This document shows, piece after piece, positions 50,814 to 59,689 of a stretch of DNA of 64,000 bases; within the stretch, counting starts at the first letter, position 1; each line of letters opens with the position of its first letter. The notes beneath the pieces are model-generated. The model had not been told where the DNA came from and searched no databases. It saw nothing but the letters and a program-made list of their open reading frames with translations. The stretch comes from Fimbriimonas ginsengisoli (GTDB lineage Bacteria; Armatimonadota; Fimbriimonadia; Fimbriimonadales; Fimbriimonadaceae): positions 1 through 64,000 of the forward strand of contig JACOSL010000003.1 of assembly GCA_016179045.1 (NCBI GenBank), given 5' to 3'. The translations under genes were made by a program, and so were the position numbers.

Positions 50814-51869
50814 ATGAACCCAATCCTCAAGACCGCCTTCGATTACCTCGAAACCGAGGTCGCGCCGAGCGCCCAGCGCATCGACCAAGACGCAGAGGCC
50901 CTCCGCACAGCCCTGGGCGGCCTAGCCAGCCGAAGCCTTCTCGCCCTCAGGCGTCCTGCGCGCTACGGCGGCCCCGACCTGCCCGAGGCCGAGTTCAGAG
51001 CATTCCAAGAGGAGGTCGCACGCCGTTCCGGCGCGCTCTCGTTCCTGCAGACTCAGCATCAAAGCGCCGTTTCGCTCATCGCCAAAGGCGACAACCAGGC
51101 GCTGCAGGAGGCATATCTGCCCCTCATGGCGGACGGCCGAAAGCTGGTCGGCATCGGCTTCAGCCAGCTCCGTCGGCCGGGGCCGCCGATCATGCGCGCC
51201 GAGCCGGTCACGGGCGGATACAGGCTGGAGGGCCACGTGCCATGGGTCACCGGCTGGACGTTCTTCCCCGAATTCCTCATCGCCGCCGCCCTTCCAGACG
51301 GCAGCGCGGTGTTCGCGGTAGTTCCGCTTGTCGAGAGCCCCGGCGTCAAGCTCAGTCCAGCTATGCGCCTGGCCGCGATGGAAACCGCGCTGACCGTCAC
51401 CGCCGACTTCGAACAATTCTTCGTGCCTGACACGCTCGTGTCGTCGATCCAGCCCGCAGGCTGGATAAGAACGAACGACCAGATCAACGTCGCGCTGCAA
51501 AGGCATTTCGCGCTCGGCTGCGCGCAGGCGGGGATCGACATCGTGGCCGCCGCCGCCCGGGCAAAGGGCACCGACTGGATGTTAGCCGCCTCCGCCGTCC
51601 TCGAAGAAGAACTCAAGGCTTGCCGAGAAGCCACGGCCGACGTGCCCGAGGGTGAAGCGGCGACCACGGACCGGCTTCGCGCCCGAGCCTGGGCGATCGA
51701 ACTTGCGGCGCGGTGCGCGCAAGCGGCGGTCGCCGTATCGAGTGGCAAGGCTAATAGCCTCGACCACCCTGCCCAACGGGTTTACCGCGAGGCGCTGGTG
51801 TACACCGTCTCCGCCCAGACGAGCGCGATCATGGAGGCCACCCTCGAGCGCCTCGCCCGACGCCCCTAG
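50814..51869 (+). CDS. acyl-CoA dehydrogenase-like flavoprotein
   Basis: A 351-residue cytoplasmic protein of the acyl-CoA dehydrogenase fold: N-terminal helices with LGGLASRSLLALRRPARYGGPDLPEAEFRAFQEEVARRSG, a middle beta region (GGYRLEGHVPWVTGWTFFPEFLIAAALPDGSAVFAVVPL), and C-terminal helices. It lacks a clear catalytic glutamate motif, and the C-terminal part is shorter and less conserved than in fatty-acid enzymes, so the substrate is uncertain; related proteins act on acyl-CoAs, nitroalkanes or as flavin monooxygenases. ATG 50814 follows the glyS stop by 4 bp. Confidence 0.75.
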   Translation: MNPILKTAFDYLETEVAPSAQRIDQDAEALRTALGGLASRSLLALRRPARYGGPDLPEAEFRAFQEEVARRSGALSFLQTQHQSAVSLIAKGDNQALQEAYLPLMADGRKLVGIGFSQLRRPGPPIMRAEPVTGGYRLEGHVPWVTGWTFFPEFLIAAALPDGSAVFAVVPLVESPGVKLSPAMRLAAMETALTVTADFEQFFVPDTLVSSIQPAGWIRTNDQINVALQRHFALGCAQAGIDIVAAAARAKGTDWMLAASAVLEEELKACREATADVPEGEAATTDRLRARAWAIELAARCAQAAVAVSSGKANSLDHPAQRVYREALVYTVSAQTSAIMEATLERLARRP

Positions 51870-51879
51870 GCCCCGGGAG

Positions 51880-51885
51880 TACACT
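51880..51885 (+). promoter_or_regulatory. -10-like TACACT box, 8 nt before ATG 51894
   Basis: TACACT, eight bases, ATG; no Shine-Dalgarno between. Another candidate near-leaderless start. Confidence 0.5.
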
Positions 51886-51893
51886 CGCGCCCG

Positions 51894-52799
51894 ATGGCCA
51901 CGGCACCGCGGATCACCGGCACGTTTCTCGACGAAATCACCCACGACATCCCGTCGCAGAACTGGGGCCCGGCCGACTGGCGCAAGGAGTTCGAGCTTTA
52001 TCGCCAGATCGGACTCGACACTGTGATCATCATCCGCGCTGGCTACCGCAACCGGTGCATCTTCCCCGCGAAGTCGATCCCCGGCCTTCTGCCCGTCTAC
52101 GACGATCTTGGGCGAATGTTCCTCGACCTTGCCGAAGAGTTCGGCCTCAAGGTGTTCTTCGGCCTCTACGATTCGGGCGTGTACTGGCTACGTCGCAGCT
52201 GGTGGAAGGAAGTCGAACTCAACAAGGGCTTGATCGACGAGGCGGCCAAGCGCTACGGAGGCAGCCCCGCGTTCGCCGGCTGGTATCTCTGCCACGAGAC
52301 GAGCCGCAACGACGCCCACATCATCGAGCTGTTCAACCACCTCGGCGCTCACTGCAAGCAAGCGCTGGATCGGCCCGTCCTGATCTCGCCCTACCCGCAA
52401 GGTTCGAAGCAGTTCTCCCAGAGCGAGGCGCTCACTCTGGAAGAATCCTTCGACCATTGGGAGCGCATCTTTGCCGAGACCAAGGGCGCGTTCGATATCT
52501 GCGCCTTCCAAGACGGGCAGATTCAATACCACGAGCTGCAGGCCTTCCACGAAGGCATCGCGGCGCTCTGCAAGCGGCACGGAATTCGGATTTGGGCGAA
52601 CGTCGAGAGCTTCGACCGGGACATGCCGATCAAGTTTCCGCCCGCCGATTGGCGGAACCTGCGTTTTAAGCTGGAGCAGGCGGCGACGGTGGCCGAAAAG
52701 TTGATCACGTTCGAGTTTCCCCACTTCCTCTCGCCCAATTCGTGCTATGCGGCCGCGCACAATCTGTTCGCTCGGTACCGCGAAGTCGCGCAACTTTGA
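51894..52799 (+). CDS. DUF4434 family TIM-barrel protein (glycoside-hydrolase-like)
   Basis: A 301-residue protein. ITGTFLDEITHDIPSQNWGPADWRKEFELYRQIGLDTVII, KVFFGLYDSGVYW, FAGWYLCHETSRND and ISPYPQG...WERIFAETKGAFDICAFQDG are characteristic of DUF4434, a predicted TIM-barrel family related to glycoside hydrolases (GxYlxdE motif; here GWYLCHE with a candidate catalytic Glu). No signal peptide is seen. Activity is not established for the family in general. Confidence 0.8.
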   Translation: MATAPRITGTFLDEITHDIPSQNWGPADWRKEFELYRQIGLDTVIIIRAGYRNRCIFPAKSIPGLLPVYDDLGRMFLDLAEEFGLKVFFGLYDSGVYWLRRSWWKEVELNKGLIDEAAKRYGGSPAFAGWYLCHETSRNDAHIIELFNHLGAHCKQALDRPVLISPYPQGSKQFSQSEALTLEESFDHWERIFAETKGAFDICAFQDGQIQYHELQAFHEGIAALCKRHGIRIWANVESFDRDMPIKFPPADWRNLRFKLEQAATVAEKLITFEFPHFLSPNSCYAAAHNLFARYREVAQL

Positions 52800-52884
52800 C
52801 GGGCACGATTTGCCGGGAGGCGTCGTATAGCCTGCCAACGACTCCTGGCGGACCATGTCCGCCTGCTCTGAAGGAAACAACGAA

Positions 52885-53355
52885 ATGAAAACCCTCATCA
52901 AACCTATCGTTCTTGGCGCGGCGGGCCTTGCGCTGGCCGCCGGCACTCTCACCCTCACCTTGAGTTCGGCCCGCGCGCAGCAAGGCGACCCTTACCAAGG
53001 TGCGCCGGGCCGCCCCGAGCCGCCGATGGGCGACATGCAGCGCGGCGAGGGCCAGGGCCAGGGGATGCGCCGAATGGGCCCCGGCCAGATGATGGGCGGA
53101 CCGCCCCCCGCCGCTATGATCGGCGACGAAGCCCACCTCTACGTGCTGCTTGGCGACCAGGTGTTCAAGCTCAGCAAGCACGACCTGAGGGTTGTGGCCC
53201 ATGCCGGTTTGCATGCCGGGATGCGTCCGGGTGCGATCCCCCGCGGCGTCAAGGAGATCCCGCCCCGGTTCGAGGGCGGCGGCCGCACAGCGCCGGGCGA
53301 CGAACCTGTTGGCGCGCCTGCCGAGCGGCCAGGCGGAAGCAACAGCCGCAGCTAG
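52885..53355 (+). CDS. secreted Gly/Met/Pro-rich hypothetical protein
   Basis: A 156-residue exported protein. ATG 52885 has GAAGGA upstream and gives signal peptide MKTLIKPIVLGAAGLALAAGTLTLTLSSARA. A low-complexity GEGQGQGMRRMGPGQMMGGPPP segment is followed by AAMIGDEAHLYVLLGDQVFKLSKHDLRV, a short conserved-looking motif, and a disordered tail. Methionine-rich periplasmic proteins sometimes bind copper, which is interesting given the CsoR-type operators 400 bp downstream, but this is speculative. Confidence 0.7.
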   Translation: MKTLIKPIVLGAAGLALAAGTLTLTLSSARAQQGDPYQGAPGRPEPPMGDMQRGEGQGQGMRRMGPGQMMGGPPPAAMIGDEAHLYVLLGDQVFKLSKHDLRVVAHAGLHAGMRPGAIPRGVKEIPPRFEGGGRTAPGDEPVGAPAERPGGSNSRS

Positions 53356-53364
53356 CCAACGGAA

Positions 53365-53399
53365 AAGAGGGGCGACGCCCGCGTGGGCGCCGCCCTCTT
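53365..53399. terminator. bidirectional terminator-like hairpin
   Basis: A long, nearly perfect stem AAGAGGGGCGACGCCC/GGGCGCCGCCCTCTT with loop GCGT, between convergent genes. A-rich before and T after the stem, so it can work in both directions. Confidence 0.65.
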
Positions 53400-53416
53400 G
53401 CCAGCCGCCGAGGCGT

Positions 53417-53623
53417 CTAGAAGGCTTCGCGCATCTCCTGGTGCAATGCCCATGCCTGGCGCAACGCTGGTGCCGGGCTGCCCTTCCGCGTGGTCTTTGT
53501 CTTAGGGCGCTCCTCATTCGCCCCGCGCTGAAGCTGGCGCACCAGCCAATTCTTGGTCGCTTCGAGTTTCGTGAGGATCAGGCGCGTCTTGCGCCGTCTC
53601 CAGGCTCTGTCCCTTTGCGTCAT
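53417..53623 (-). CDS. small basic hypothetical protein
   Basis: A 68-residue, strongly basic cytoplasmic protein (MTQRDRAWRRRKTRLILTKLEATKNWLVRQLQRG...). ATG 53623 has AAGGAACC about 7 nt upstream, and a terminator-like hairpin follows the stop, both supporting a real gene. Longer starts only add unlikely residues. Small RDRAWRRRK-type proteins occur near metal-handling genes in other bacteria as I recall, but I cannot name the family. It diverges from exbB across the CsoR-type operators, which could also control it. Confidence 0.5.
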   Translation of the reverse strand: MTQRDRAWRRRKTRLILTKLEATKNWLVRQLQRGANEERPKTKTTRKGSPAPALRQAWALHQEMREAF

Positions 53624-53754
53624 CACAAGGTTCCTTTTTGGAAGGCCGGCTTCGCCCTTCACCCGTAAGACGGCGGGAACGCGGCGATCATGCTCCAAAA
53701 ACCGGTAGATCTGCTGATTGAATGGGTGGGTCCCGGCCCTAGCAATGCCCGCCA

Positions 53755-53771
53755 ATACCCGCAGGGGGTAT
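53755..53771. promoter_or_regulatory. CsoR-type operator 1 (ATACCC-N5-GGGTAT)
   Basis: A perfect 6-bp dyad with a GC-rich 5-bp centre (ATACCCGCAGGGGGTAT). G/C-tract palindromes flanked by TA are the recognised operators of CsoR/RcnR/FrmR-family repressors, which sense copper, nickel/cobalt, sulfide or formaldehyde. Confidence 0.65.
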
Positions 53772-53782
53772 ATTGTTCGCCA

Positions 53783-53799
53783 ATACCCCCAGAGGGTAT
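53783..53799. promoter_or_regulatory. CsoR-type operator 2 (ATACCC-N5-GGGTAT)
   Basis: A second perfect dyad (ATACCCCCAGAGGGTAT), 28 bp centre-to-centre from operator 1. It would overlap a possible promoter (TTGTTC at 53773, GTATGT at 53796, 17-bp spacer) for exbB, fitting repression. Confidence 0.65.
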
Positions 53800-53847
53800 G
53801 TCCTTGCTCTGGGGCGCTGCCGGGTCGCGGCCCGCCCTCTAGAACGC

Positions 53848-54468
53848 ATGAAACAGGTCCTCACCTTCATCCAAAACGGCGGTCCGATGATGTACCCGCT
53901 GATCTTCTGCTCGGTGCTGCTCCTTGCCCTTGCGATCGAGCGCTTGATCGTGCTCCGGAAGGCGAACGTGGATGGCGACGAGCTGCTCGACGAGACCCGA
54001 ACTCTCTACAAGCCGGGCGGCGATCCGTTTCCCGCCGCCGATGCCTGCGCCAGGCTCGGCGGGCCGATCGGGCGCGTGTTCGCCCGCGGCCTGCGCAACG
54101 CGCACCGAGCTCCCGATGCGATCGAAATGGCGATGGAGTTCGAAGCCGCCAACGAGCTGCCGGCGCTGGAAGCGAACTTGCCGGTGATGAAGACCATCGT
54201 CAACATCAGCCCGTTGCTCGGCCTTCTCGGCACGATCGCGGGGATGATCACCTCGTTCCGCTCGGCGGCGCAGGTCGGCCTGTCGAACCCGACTCAGATT
54301 CTCTCCGGAATCTCGGAGGCGCTCATTTCGACCGCGACCGGGATCAGCGTGGCGGTGCTCGGCTTCGTGCTCTACAACTACTTCGCCAACCAGAGCAAGA
54401 AGATCGTCGAGGACATCGAGTATTACGGCGCTGAGCTCGTCAACTACATCAGCGGGAGGGTGGACTGA
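53848..54468 (+). CDS. exbB: ExbB/TolQ/MotA-type proton channel protein
   Basis: A 206-residue inner-membrane protein with three membrane segments (about 11-33, 114-134 and 147-169). MKTIVNISPLLGLLGTIAGMITSF and ISEALISTATGISVAVLGFVLYNYF are the ExbB family signatures, with the cytoplasmic domain between segments one and two. With ExbD it uses the proton gradient to energise TonB. ATG 53848 gives MKQVLTFIQNGGPMMYPL; an upstream ATG at 53773 adds a non-homologous extension. It overlaps exbD by 1 bp. Confidence 0.95.
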   Translation: MKQVLTFIQNGGPMMYPLIFCSVLLLALAIERLIVLRKANVDGDELLDETRTLYKPGGDPFPAADACARLGGPIGRVFARGLRNAHRAPDAIEMAMEFEAANELPALEANLPVMKTIVNISPLLGLLGTIAGMITSFRSAAQVGLSNPTQILSGISEALISTATGISVAVLGFVLYNYFANQSKKIVEDIEYYGAELVNYISGRVD

Positions 54469-54893
54469 TGCCCGCGGCGATGCGCAAACGGATGCGGATA
54501 GCCCCACGGGGCCGCGTGGACGACCCCGAGATCATCGTGATTCCGATGATCGACGTGATGATGTTCTTGCTGTTCTTCTTCATGGTCGCCTCGCTTGCGA
54601 TGGCGGTGCAGAACGGCATTCCCGTGAATCTTCCCAAGGCGGCAACGTCCCGGGAGCAGAACGCCCAGACGGTCACGATTACACTCCGGGCGGACGGCTC
54701 GACCTTCCTCAACACTGGCCGCGTCGAGATTGGGCAGTTGCAGGCAAAGCTCGCCGCGCTCGGGGTGACCCCGCGAACTTTCATCACGATCAACGCGGAC
54801 GAGCGCGTGATCCTCGGCCGGGTGATCGCCGCGATGGACGAGGCGCGCAAGGCAGGGGTGACCAGCTTTGGCTTCGCCACCAATCGGAGATAG
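54468..54893 (+). CDS. exbD: ExbD/TolR-type biopolymer transport protein
   Basis: A 141-residue protein with a single membrane segment (about 27-47, VIPMIDVMMFLLFFFMVASLAM) containing the essential Asp of the family (PMIDVMMFLL) and a periplasmic peptidoglycan-proximal domain (TITLRADGSTFLNTGRVEI...ITINADERVILGRVIAAMDEARKAGVTSFGFATN). It pairs with ExbB. Overlaps exbB by one base; tonB follows after 3 bp. Confidence 0.95.
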   Translation: MPAAMRKRMRIAPRGRVDDPEIIVIPMIDVMMFLLFFFMVASLAMAVQNGIPVNLPKAATSREQNAQTVTITLRADGSTFLNTGRVEIGQLQAKLAALGVTPRTFITINADERVILGRVIAAMDEARKAGVTSFGFATNRR

Positions 54894-54896
54894 CGC

Positions 54897-55640
54897 ATGA
54901 GCCGCCGCCGACGCCGCAAGAGCCCGCTACTTGGCCGAATTCTGCTGATTTCAGTTGCCGCCCACGTCGTTGCCTTGCCCATCCTGGCGCACTACGGCGC
55001 TCTCGAGAAGATCAGGTCGACGTTGGCCGAAGCTACGGTGAGCCTTGTTCAAGGGCCGGAAGAGGAGCACAGGGCGGAGAAGCAGGAAGAGAAGAAGCCG
55101 AAGAAGAGCGAGCGCAAGGGCGCAGGAGTCGGACATCGAACTCCTCTACCTCCAAACCCGAGCGCGCCCAAGATCGTGACAGCCGGGGCTGCGGGGGACG
55201 ATAGCGGCGATACTCCCGCGGTCGAGAGCGGCACGGGAAGGGCAGGCGTCCTTCCCGCCGCATCTCCGCCTCCGGCGACTCCGCACGAAACCCCGGTCGA
55301 GCGGACTGTTCTCAAGCCGGCGGCGCCACCCGAAACGGTGCCTGCCCCCGCGCCCAAGCACGAGCCGATAATCGTCGATGCCGAACCTCTCGATCAGCCG
55401 CAGCCGACGATTCCAGACGACTTACGCGCCGAAGCGATGGAGCGCACGTTCGTCGCTGAATTCGTCGTCGGGCCGGACGGGCTGCCCAAGCAAGTGAGCG
55501 TGGTGCGCTCGACCGGGGTCGCCGAACTCGACGAGGCGGCCCTGCGGGCGGCGCGGCGATGGCGCTTTCGGCCCGCGACCAGCGACGGAGCGCCCACCGA
55601 CGGGCGCATCCGGCTAAGGATCGAGTTCAAAGTCGAATGA
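54897..55640 (+). CDS. tonB: TonB energy transducer
   Basis: A 247-residue protein: basic N-terminus, one membrane anchor (about 11-30), a long charged then Pro-rich periplasm-spanning region (about 55-165), and the C-terminal TonB domain AEFVVGPDGLPKQVSVVRSTGVAELDEAALRAARRWRFRPATSDGAPTDGRIRLRIEFKV (family pattern: G.V....v..Ssg...lD.aal.a...wrf.Pa...G.pv...). It connects ExbBD to the outer-membrane receptor encoded next, with which it overlaps as ATGA. Confidence 0.94.
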   Translation: MSRRRRRKSPLLGRILLISVAAHVVALPILAHYGALEKIRSTLAEATVSLVQGPEEEHRAEKQEEKKPKKSERKGAGVGHRTPLPPNPSAPKIVTAGAAGDDSGDTPAVESGTGRAGVLPAASPPPATPHETPVERTVLKPAAPPETVPAPAPKHEPIIVDAEPLDQPQPTIPDDLRAEAMERTFVAEFVVGPDGLPKQVSVVRSTGVAELDEAALRAARRWRFRPATSDGAPTDGRIRLRIEFKVE

Positions 55641-58102
55641 TCGGGCTAAGGGCATCCGCCTTGATTCTATGCGGGCTTCTTGCGTCGTTGGCGGTGGCAT
55701 CCGGGCTTGACCGCGTGCGTTTCGTGCTCGTCGATCCCGTCACCCGCAGCCCGGTGCAAGGCTTCGTAACGGTGGAGTCACCCGGGCATCAACCCGCCGT
55801 GCTCGAGACGAGCCTGTTCTTCGCGGGCACGCCCGCGTTCGAGCCGGTCCCGTGGCGCGTGCTGCCCTTTGAAAGCGCGGCCCTGCCTTCGCTGGTCGTG
55901 ACCATGCCCGTCGGCACCCAAGTGACCCTGCGCCAAGGCGAGCGACCGGTGAAGGAGATCGTGATCCGAGTCACCGCAAGCCGCCTGCGCCCAAACCAAG
56001 CCCCCCCGACATCCGGCAGCGTCAAGCGCGAGCGGAGCGAACTGACCAAATTCGTCAACACGTCCGCCGGCGACGCGAAAGCCCTGACCAAGGGCCAAAA
56101 GGGGGTGGCCGAGGACTCGGCCGGTCAGCAGCACGTGCGCGGCGAGCACACCGACATCACCTACGTGGTCGATGGCGTGCCCTTGCCCGATACCCTTTCG
56201 GGCAGGCAAGGCTCGGTGGTCGTGCCTTCGACGATCGAGAGCCTTGAGATTCTCACCGGTGGCTTTCCGCCTGAATTCGGCGGGCAGACCGCCGCCGTGC
56301 TCAACATATCGACCTTGCCGGGGGCGCGACATCCGAAAGGCGATTTCAGCCTACAAGGCGGGGGCTTTCAGACCGTGAACGGCGAACTCACTCACGAAGG
56401 CCCGGTAGGCGAGCGCACGAGCTACGTGTTCGATCTGTTTTCGACGCGGACGGCGGTGGCCTCCGAGCCTCAAGCGCCCGACGTTCAGGCTGCCCACAAC
56501 GCAGGGAGCAGCGAGGGCGCGTTCTTCAAGCTGAGATCCCGGCCTTCGGATCGCGACACCTGGACGCTCACCTTGAGCAGGGGAGTCGACGGTGCCCAAG
56601 CTGGAAACCGCACCGGCTTGCCCGCCCAATTCGCCAGCTCGGGTCAGGGCTTCGGCTTTCTGGGCCTACGCAATGCCGATGGCACTCGACCCGACGTGAC
56701 CCCCGACACGCAAAGCCTGCTGGGCGCCGCTCCATTGCTCATGCCGACTCAAGATGCTGCCGGACAAGACATCTTCCAACACGAGGTCAGCGAGTTCGCC
56801 ACCCTGTCCTGGCAACGTAAGCTGGCCTCCGAGTCGAGCCTTCAGCTCGCCCTCACGCTGCTCCACTCCGGCCAGGATGTCGAAAACCACAACCCCGCGG
56901 TCGACGTCATGAACCTGCCCGTCGATGGACCGATCGACTTCAACCCGGACGCCCATCGCAACGTGCACCACGCTCAACTGGTCGGCACGTTGGCGCGGAA
57001 GGTTGGGCCTCACCAACTGAAGTTCGGCTTTCTGCTCGATGCGCAGAGCGGAAACGAGGCGTATCGCATCGCGCCCGCCAACCAACTCGCCCTCGACGCC
57101 CTTGCCGCGCTCGATTCGTCGCTCGTCCCCGCTGGCTCTGCGTCGGCCGGTCTGGACATCGACGGCAACCCGGTGTACACCCCGGCGTCCGGTGCGGTGC
57201 CCTCCCTTGCCGTGCGCCGCGTTGGGAGCTACAAGGCGCTTTACGCACAGGACACGTGGCAGCCGCCTGGGCGCTTGATCGCAAACTATGGACTTCGCGC
57301 CGATTGGTTTTCGCAGAGCCAGACGCTCGGTCAGGCCGACGTCCACGCGTACGAGCTTTCTCCCAGGGTCAATCTAGCCTATCGGCTGAACGGCCGCGCG
57401 GGGCTGCACGGTTCGTACGATCGCCTGTTCAATACACCGCCGCTCGCCCAAGGGGCGATCATCGGACAACCGCTCCAGCCGGAAACGCTGGATCAATACG
57501 ATCTCGGGCTCGATTACCGGCCCGGTGAGGGGCGCTCGCTCGGCATTGCCTACTACTACAAGCGGATTCGCAACCAGGTGGACGTGGGCCTTCTCGTTCC
57601 CGGCAGCCAGATCGGCCTGTACTCGGGGGTGAACTTCGCCGAAGGCGCTGTCCACGGCGTGGAAGTCTCCTACGAGCTGGCTGGCAAGAAGGGGCTCGGC
57701 TGGGATGGCTACCTCAACTATTCGCTTTCCGCCGCCAAGCCGAACGGTGTGGACAATACGGGCGCCGACGTACCCGATTACAACGACCACGACCAGCGCC
57801 ACACGTTGGGGACCGGGCTCGCCTACTCGTGGGCGGGCGGCGCAACGATGGCTGCCACCTTGCAATACGGCAGCGGCCTTGCGAGCAGCATCGTGCCGCC
57901 TTCTACCGGCCGCACGCCCCGCACCCAGGTCGATCTTCGCGCCACGACAGGGGATCGCCTGTTTCGCGGCCGCGGGGGCATCGGCCTCGATATTGACAAC
58001 CTATTCGACACCCGCTCTGTGATCAACTATCAGTCGGCGTTCAGCGGTACGCGCTTCCAGACCGGCCGGCGGCTACTGCTCTCAGCAAATCTGAAGCTGT
58101 AG
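55637..58102 (+). CDS. TonB-dependent outer-membrane receptor
   Basis: An 821-residue receptor with signal peptide (MIGLRASALILCGLLASLAVASG), a small N-terminal beta domain, a plug (DITYVVDGVPLPDTLSGRQGSVVVPSTIESLEILTGGFPPEFGGQTAAVLNIST) and a beta-barrel with repeated aromatic strands, a YDLGLDYRPGEGRSLGIAYYYKRIRNQVD hairpin typical of the family, and terminal SANLKL. It imports a ligand across the outer membrane with energy from TonB. The operon and its CsoR-type operators suggest a metal (copper, nickel or cobalt) or metallophore ligand. ATG 55637 overlaps tonB. Confidence 0.92.
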   Translation: MIGLRASALILCGLLASLAVASGLDRVRFVLVDPVTRSPVQGFVTVESPGHQPAVLETSLFFAGTPAFEPVPWRVLPFESAALPSLVVTMPVGTQVTLRQGERPVKEIVIRVTASRLRPNQAPPTSGSVKRERSELTKFVNTSAGDAKALTKGQKGVAEDSAGQQHVRGEHTDITYVVDGVPLPDTLSGRQGSVVVPSTIESLEILTGGFPPEFGGQTAAVLNISTLPGARHPKGDFSLQGGGFQTVNGELTHEGPVGERTSYVFDLFSTRTAVASEPQAPDVQAAHNAGSSEGAFFKLRSRPSDRDTWTLTLSRGVDGAQAGNRTGLPAQFASSGQGFGFLGLRNADGTRPDVTPDTQSLLGAAPLLMPTQDAAGQDIFQHEVSEFATLSWQRKLASESSLQLALTLLHSGQDVENHNPAVDVMNLPVDGPIDFNPDAHRNVHHAQLVGTLARKVGPHQLKFGFLLDAQSGNEAYRIAPANQLALDALAALDSSLVPAGSASAGLDIDGNPVYTPASGAVPSLAVRRVGSYKALYAQDTWQPPGRLIANYGLRADWFSQSQTLGQADVHAYELSPRVNLAYRLNGRAGLHGSYDRLFNTPPLAQGAIIGQPLQPETLDQYDLGLDYRPGEGRSLGIAYYYKRIRNQVDVGLLVPGSQIGLYSGVNFAEGAVHGVEVSYELAGKKGLGWDGYLNYSLSAAKPNGVDNTGADVPDYNDHDQRHTLGTGLAYSWAGGATMAATLQYGSGLASSIVPPSTGRTPRTQVDLRATTGDRLFRGRGGIGLDIDNLFDTRSVINYQSAFSGTRFQTGRRLLLSANLKL

Positions 58103-58193
58103 CGCCCTGCCAGTGGGGGTACCGCCGGAAGCCCCCGCGAAGGTAATCTCTCAACCTGGCGGCCGGGCATCTCTCGCTCCCGCTGGAACTCCT

Positions 58194-59378
58194 ATGAGCA
58201 AGACCTTCGCGATCCTGGGTAGCGGCATGCAAGGCACCGCCGCCGCCTTCGACCTAGCCAAATTCGCCAGCCCCGACAAGATCGTCATGGGCGATGTCAG
58301 CCTCGCGCAGGCTCAGCACGCCGCCCACCGCGTCAACGCGCTCGTCGGCGAGGCGTTTTGCGAGCCGCGCCAGGTCGACGCTCTCGATTCCACCGCCCTG
58401 CACGGTTTCCTCAAAGATGTCGACGTGCTCCTCAGCTGCGTCCCCTACTGGATGCATCCCAAGATCGCGGCGGTCGCGGTCCAAACCGGGACCCACATGC
58501 TCGACCTGGGCGGCAACACTGAGGTGACGCTCGAAACGCTCGCGCTCGATGCCAAGGCCAAAGAGGCGGGCGTAAGCCTCGTGCCCGACACCGGTCTCGC
58601 CCCCGGCCTCGTCAACAGCATCGGCCTCTACCTCCTGGAGCATCTGGACAAGGCGGAGACGATAAAGCTTTATTGCGGCGTGCTCCCCCAAAATCCCCAG
58701 CCGCCATTCAACTATAAGCTCACGTTCAACGTCGAGGGGCTGGTGACCGAGTACGACTTCGAGGCCGTGGCCCTGCGCAACGGCGAGATCGCGATGATCG
58801 AAACCCTCACCGAACTTGAGGAGCTTCACATCGAGGAGCTCGGCAAGATGGAGGCGTTCGTCACCTCCGGCGGCACGAGCACCGCGCCCTACTCGCTCCA
58901 GGGCAAGGTGGATAACTACGAATACAAGACTATCCGCTATCCCGGCCACTGCGAGCTGGTCAAGGTCTTCAAGGATTTCGGTTTCTGGAGCCCGGCGCCG
59001 ATCGAGATTGGCGGAAGCCAGGTCGTTCCGAGGCAGCTGTTCTACAAGGTGTTCGGCGATGCGCTCAGCCGGTTCGAGGACCAGGACCTCTGCGTGGTTC
59101 GCGGGGTCGGACTCGGCACGAAGGGGGAAGAGCGCGTTCAGCTTCAGGTCGATATCTTTGACAAGCAGTGCGACAAGACGGGCTTTACGAGCATGGAGCG
59201 CCTGACCGGCTTTTCGATGGCGATCCACGCGATCGAGGTCGCGGAAGGGCGGGTTGCCGCTGGGGGCGTGCGGTACGAGGACTCGATGACCGGCACCCGG
59301 TTCCTGGAAGAACTGCGCCGCCGAGGCATCCATGTGAAGTTCTCGGAAGAGCCGCTCGATTCTCCGGTCCGGGCCTGA
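58194..59378 (+). CDS. saccharopine dehydrogenase-family oxidoreductase
   Basis: A 394-residue cytoplasmic NAD(P)-dependent enzyme. FAILGSGMQGTAAAFDLAKF is the Rossmann dinucleotide motif, followed by VDVLLSCVPYWMHPKIAAVAVQTGTHMLDLGGNTEVTLETLALDAKAKEAGVSLVPDTGLAPGLVNSIG, the saccharopine dehydrogenase core. A C-terminal domain has TSGGTSTAPYSLQGKVDNYEYKTIRYPGHCELVKVFKDFGFW, as in lysine-6-dehydrogenase/saccharopine reductase-like enzymes. Probable role in lysine or a related amino acid pathway. ATG 58194 with GGAAC upstream; a TAATCT box is 44 nt before it. Confidence 0.9.
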   Translation: MSKTFAILGSGMQGTAAAFDLAKFASPDKIVMGDVSLAQAQHAAHRVNALVGEAFCEPRQVDALDSTALHGFLKDVDVLLSCVPYWMHPKIAAVAVQTGTHMLDLGGNTEVTLETLALDAKAKEAGVSLVPDTGLAPGLVNSIGLYLLEHLDKAETIKLYCGVLPQNPQPPFNYKLTFNVEGLVTEYDFEAVALRNGEIAMIETLTELEELHIEELGKMEAFVTSGGTSTAPYSLQGKVDNYEYKTIRYPGHCELVKVFKDFGFWSPAPIEIGGSQVVPRQLFYKVFGDALSRFEDQDLCVVRGVGLGTKGEERVQLQVDIFDKQCDKTGFTSMERLTGFSMAIHAIEVAEGRVAAGGVRYEDSMTGTRFLEELRRRGIHVKFSEEPLDSPVRA

Positions 59379-59583
59379 TTTGGTGTGGGGCGGTGGGCCG
59401 CTGGTCGGCCACCGTATTCCCGGCGCGGCGGCTGTATGATGAGAACGGTGGGTTGGGTCCCGCAGGGGCTCGTCATGCCCGACCCGGATCGGTCTGGTAG
59501 GAACGTGAGGTGGGAGTTCGTAGATTGAAAGGTAAGCCGAGGCGAATAAGTCATCGGCGTGGGGGCAATGCCTCGCTGGAACA

Positions 59584-59612
59584 TGCCTCGGCCTACCCCT
59601 GGTGCCGAGGCT
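59584..59612 (+). repeat. REP-like palindrome D1
   Basis: Stem GCCTCGGC (59585-59592)/GCCGAGGC (59604-59611) with an 11-nt loop, flanked by T on both sides. The reverse complement resembles unit B1. Confidence 0.75.
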
Positions 59613-59689
59613 ATCCTGCTCGTCCCCAGTGAGTGCGTTGACGGGTGTCGGGACAGAAAAGAGATGAGGGAAGATGGGAATAGCAATAG

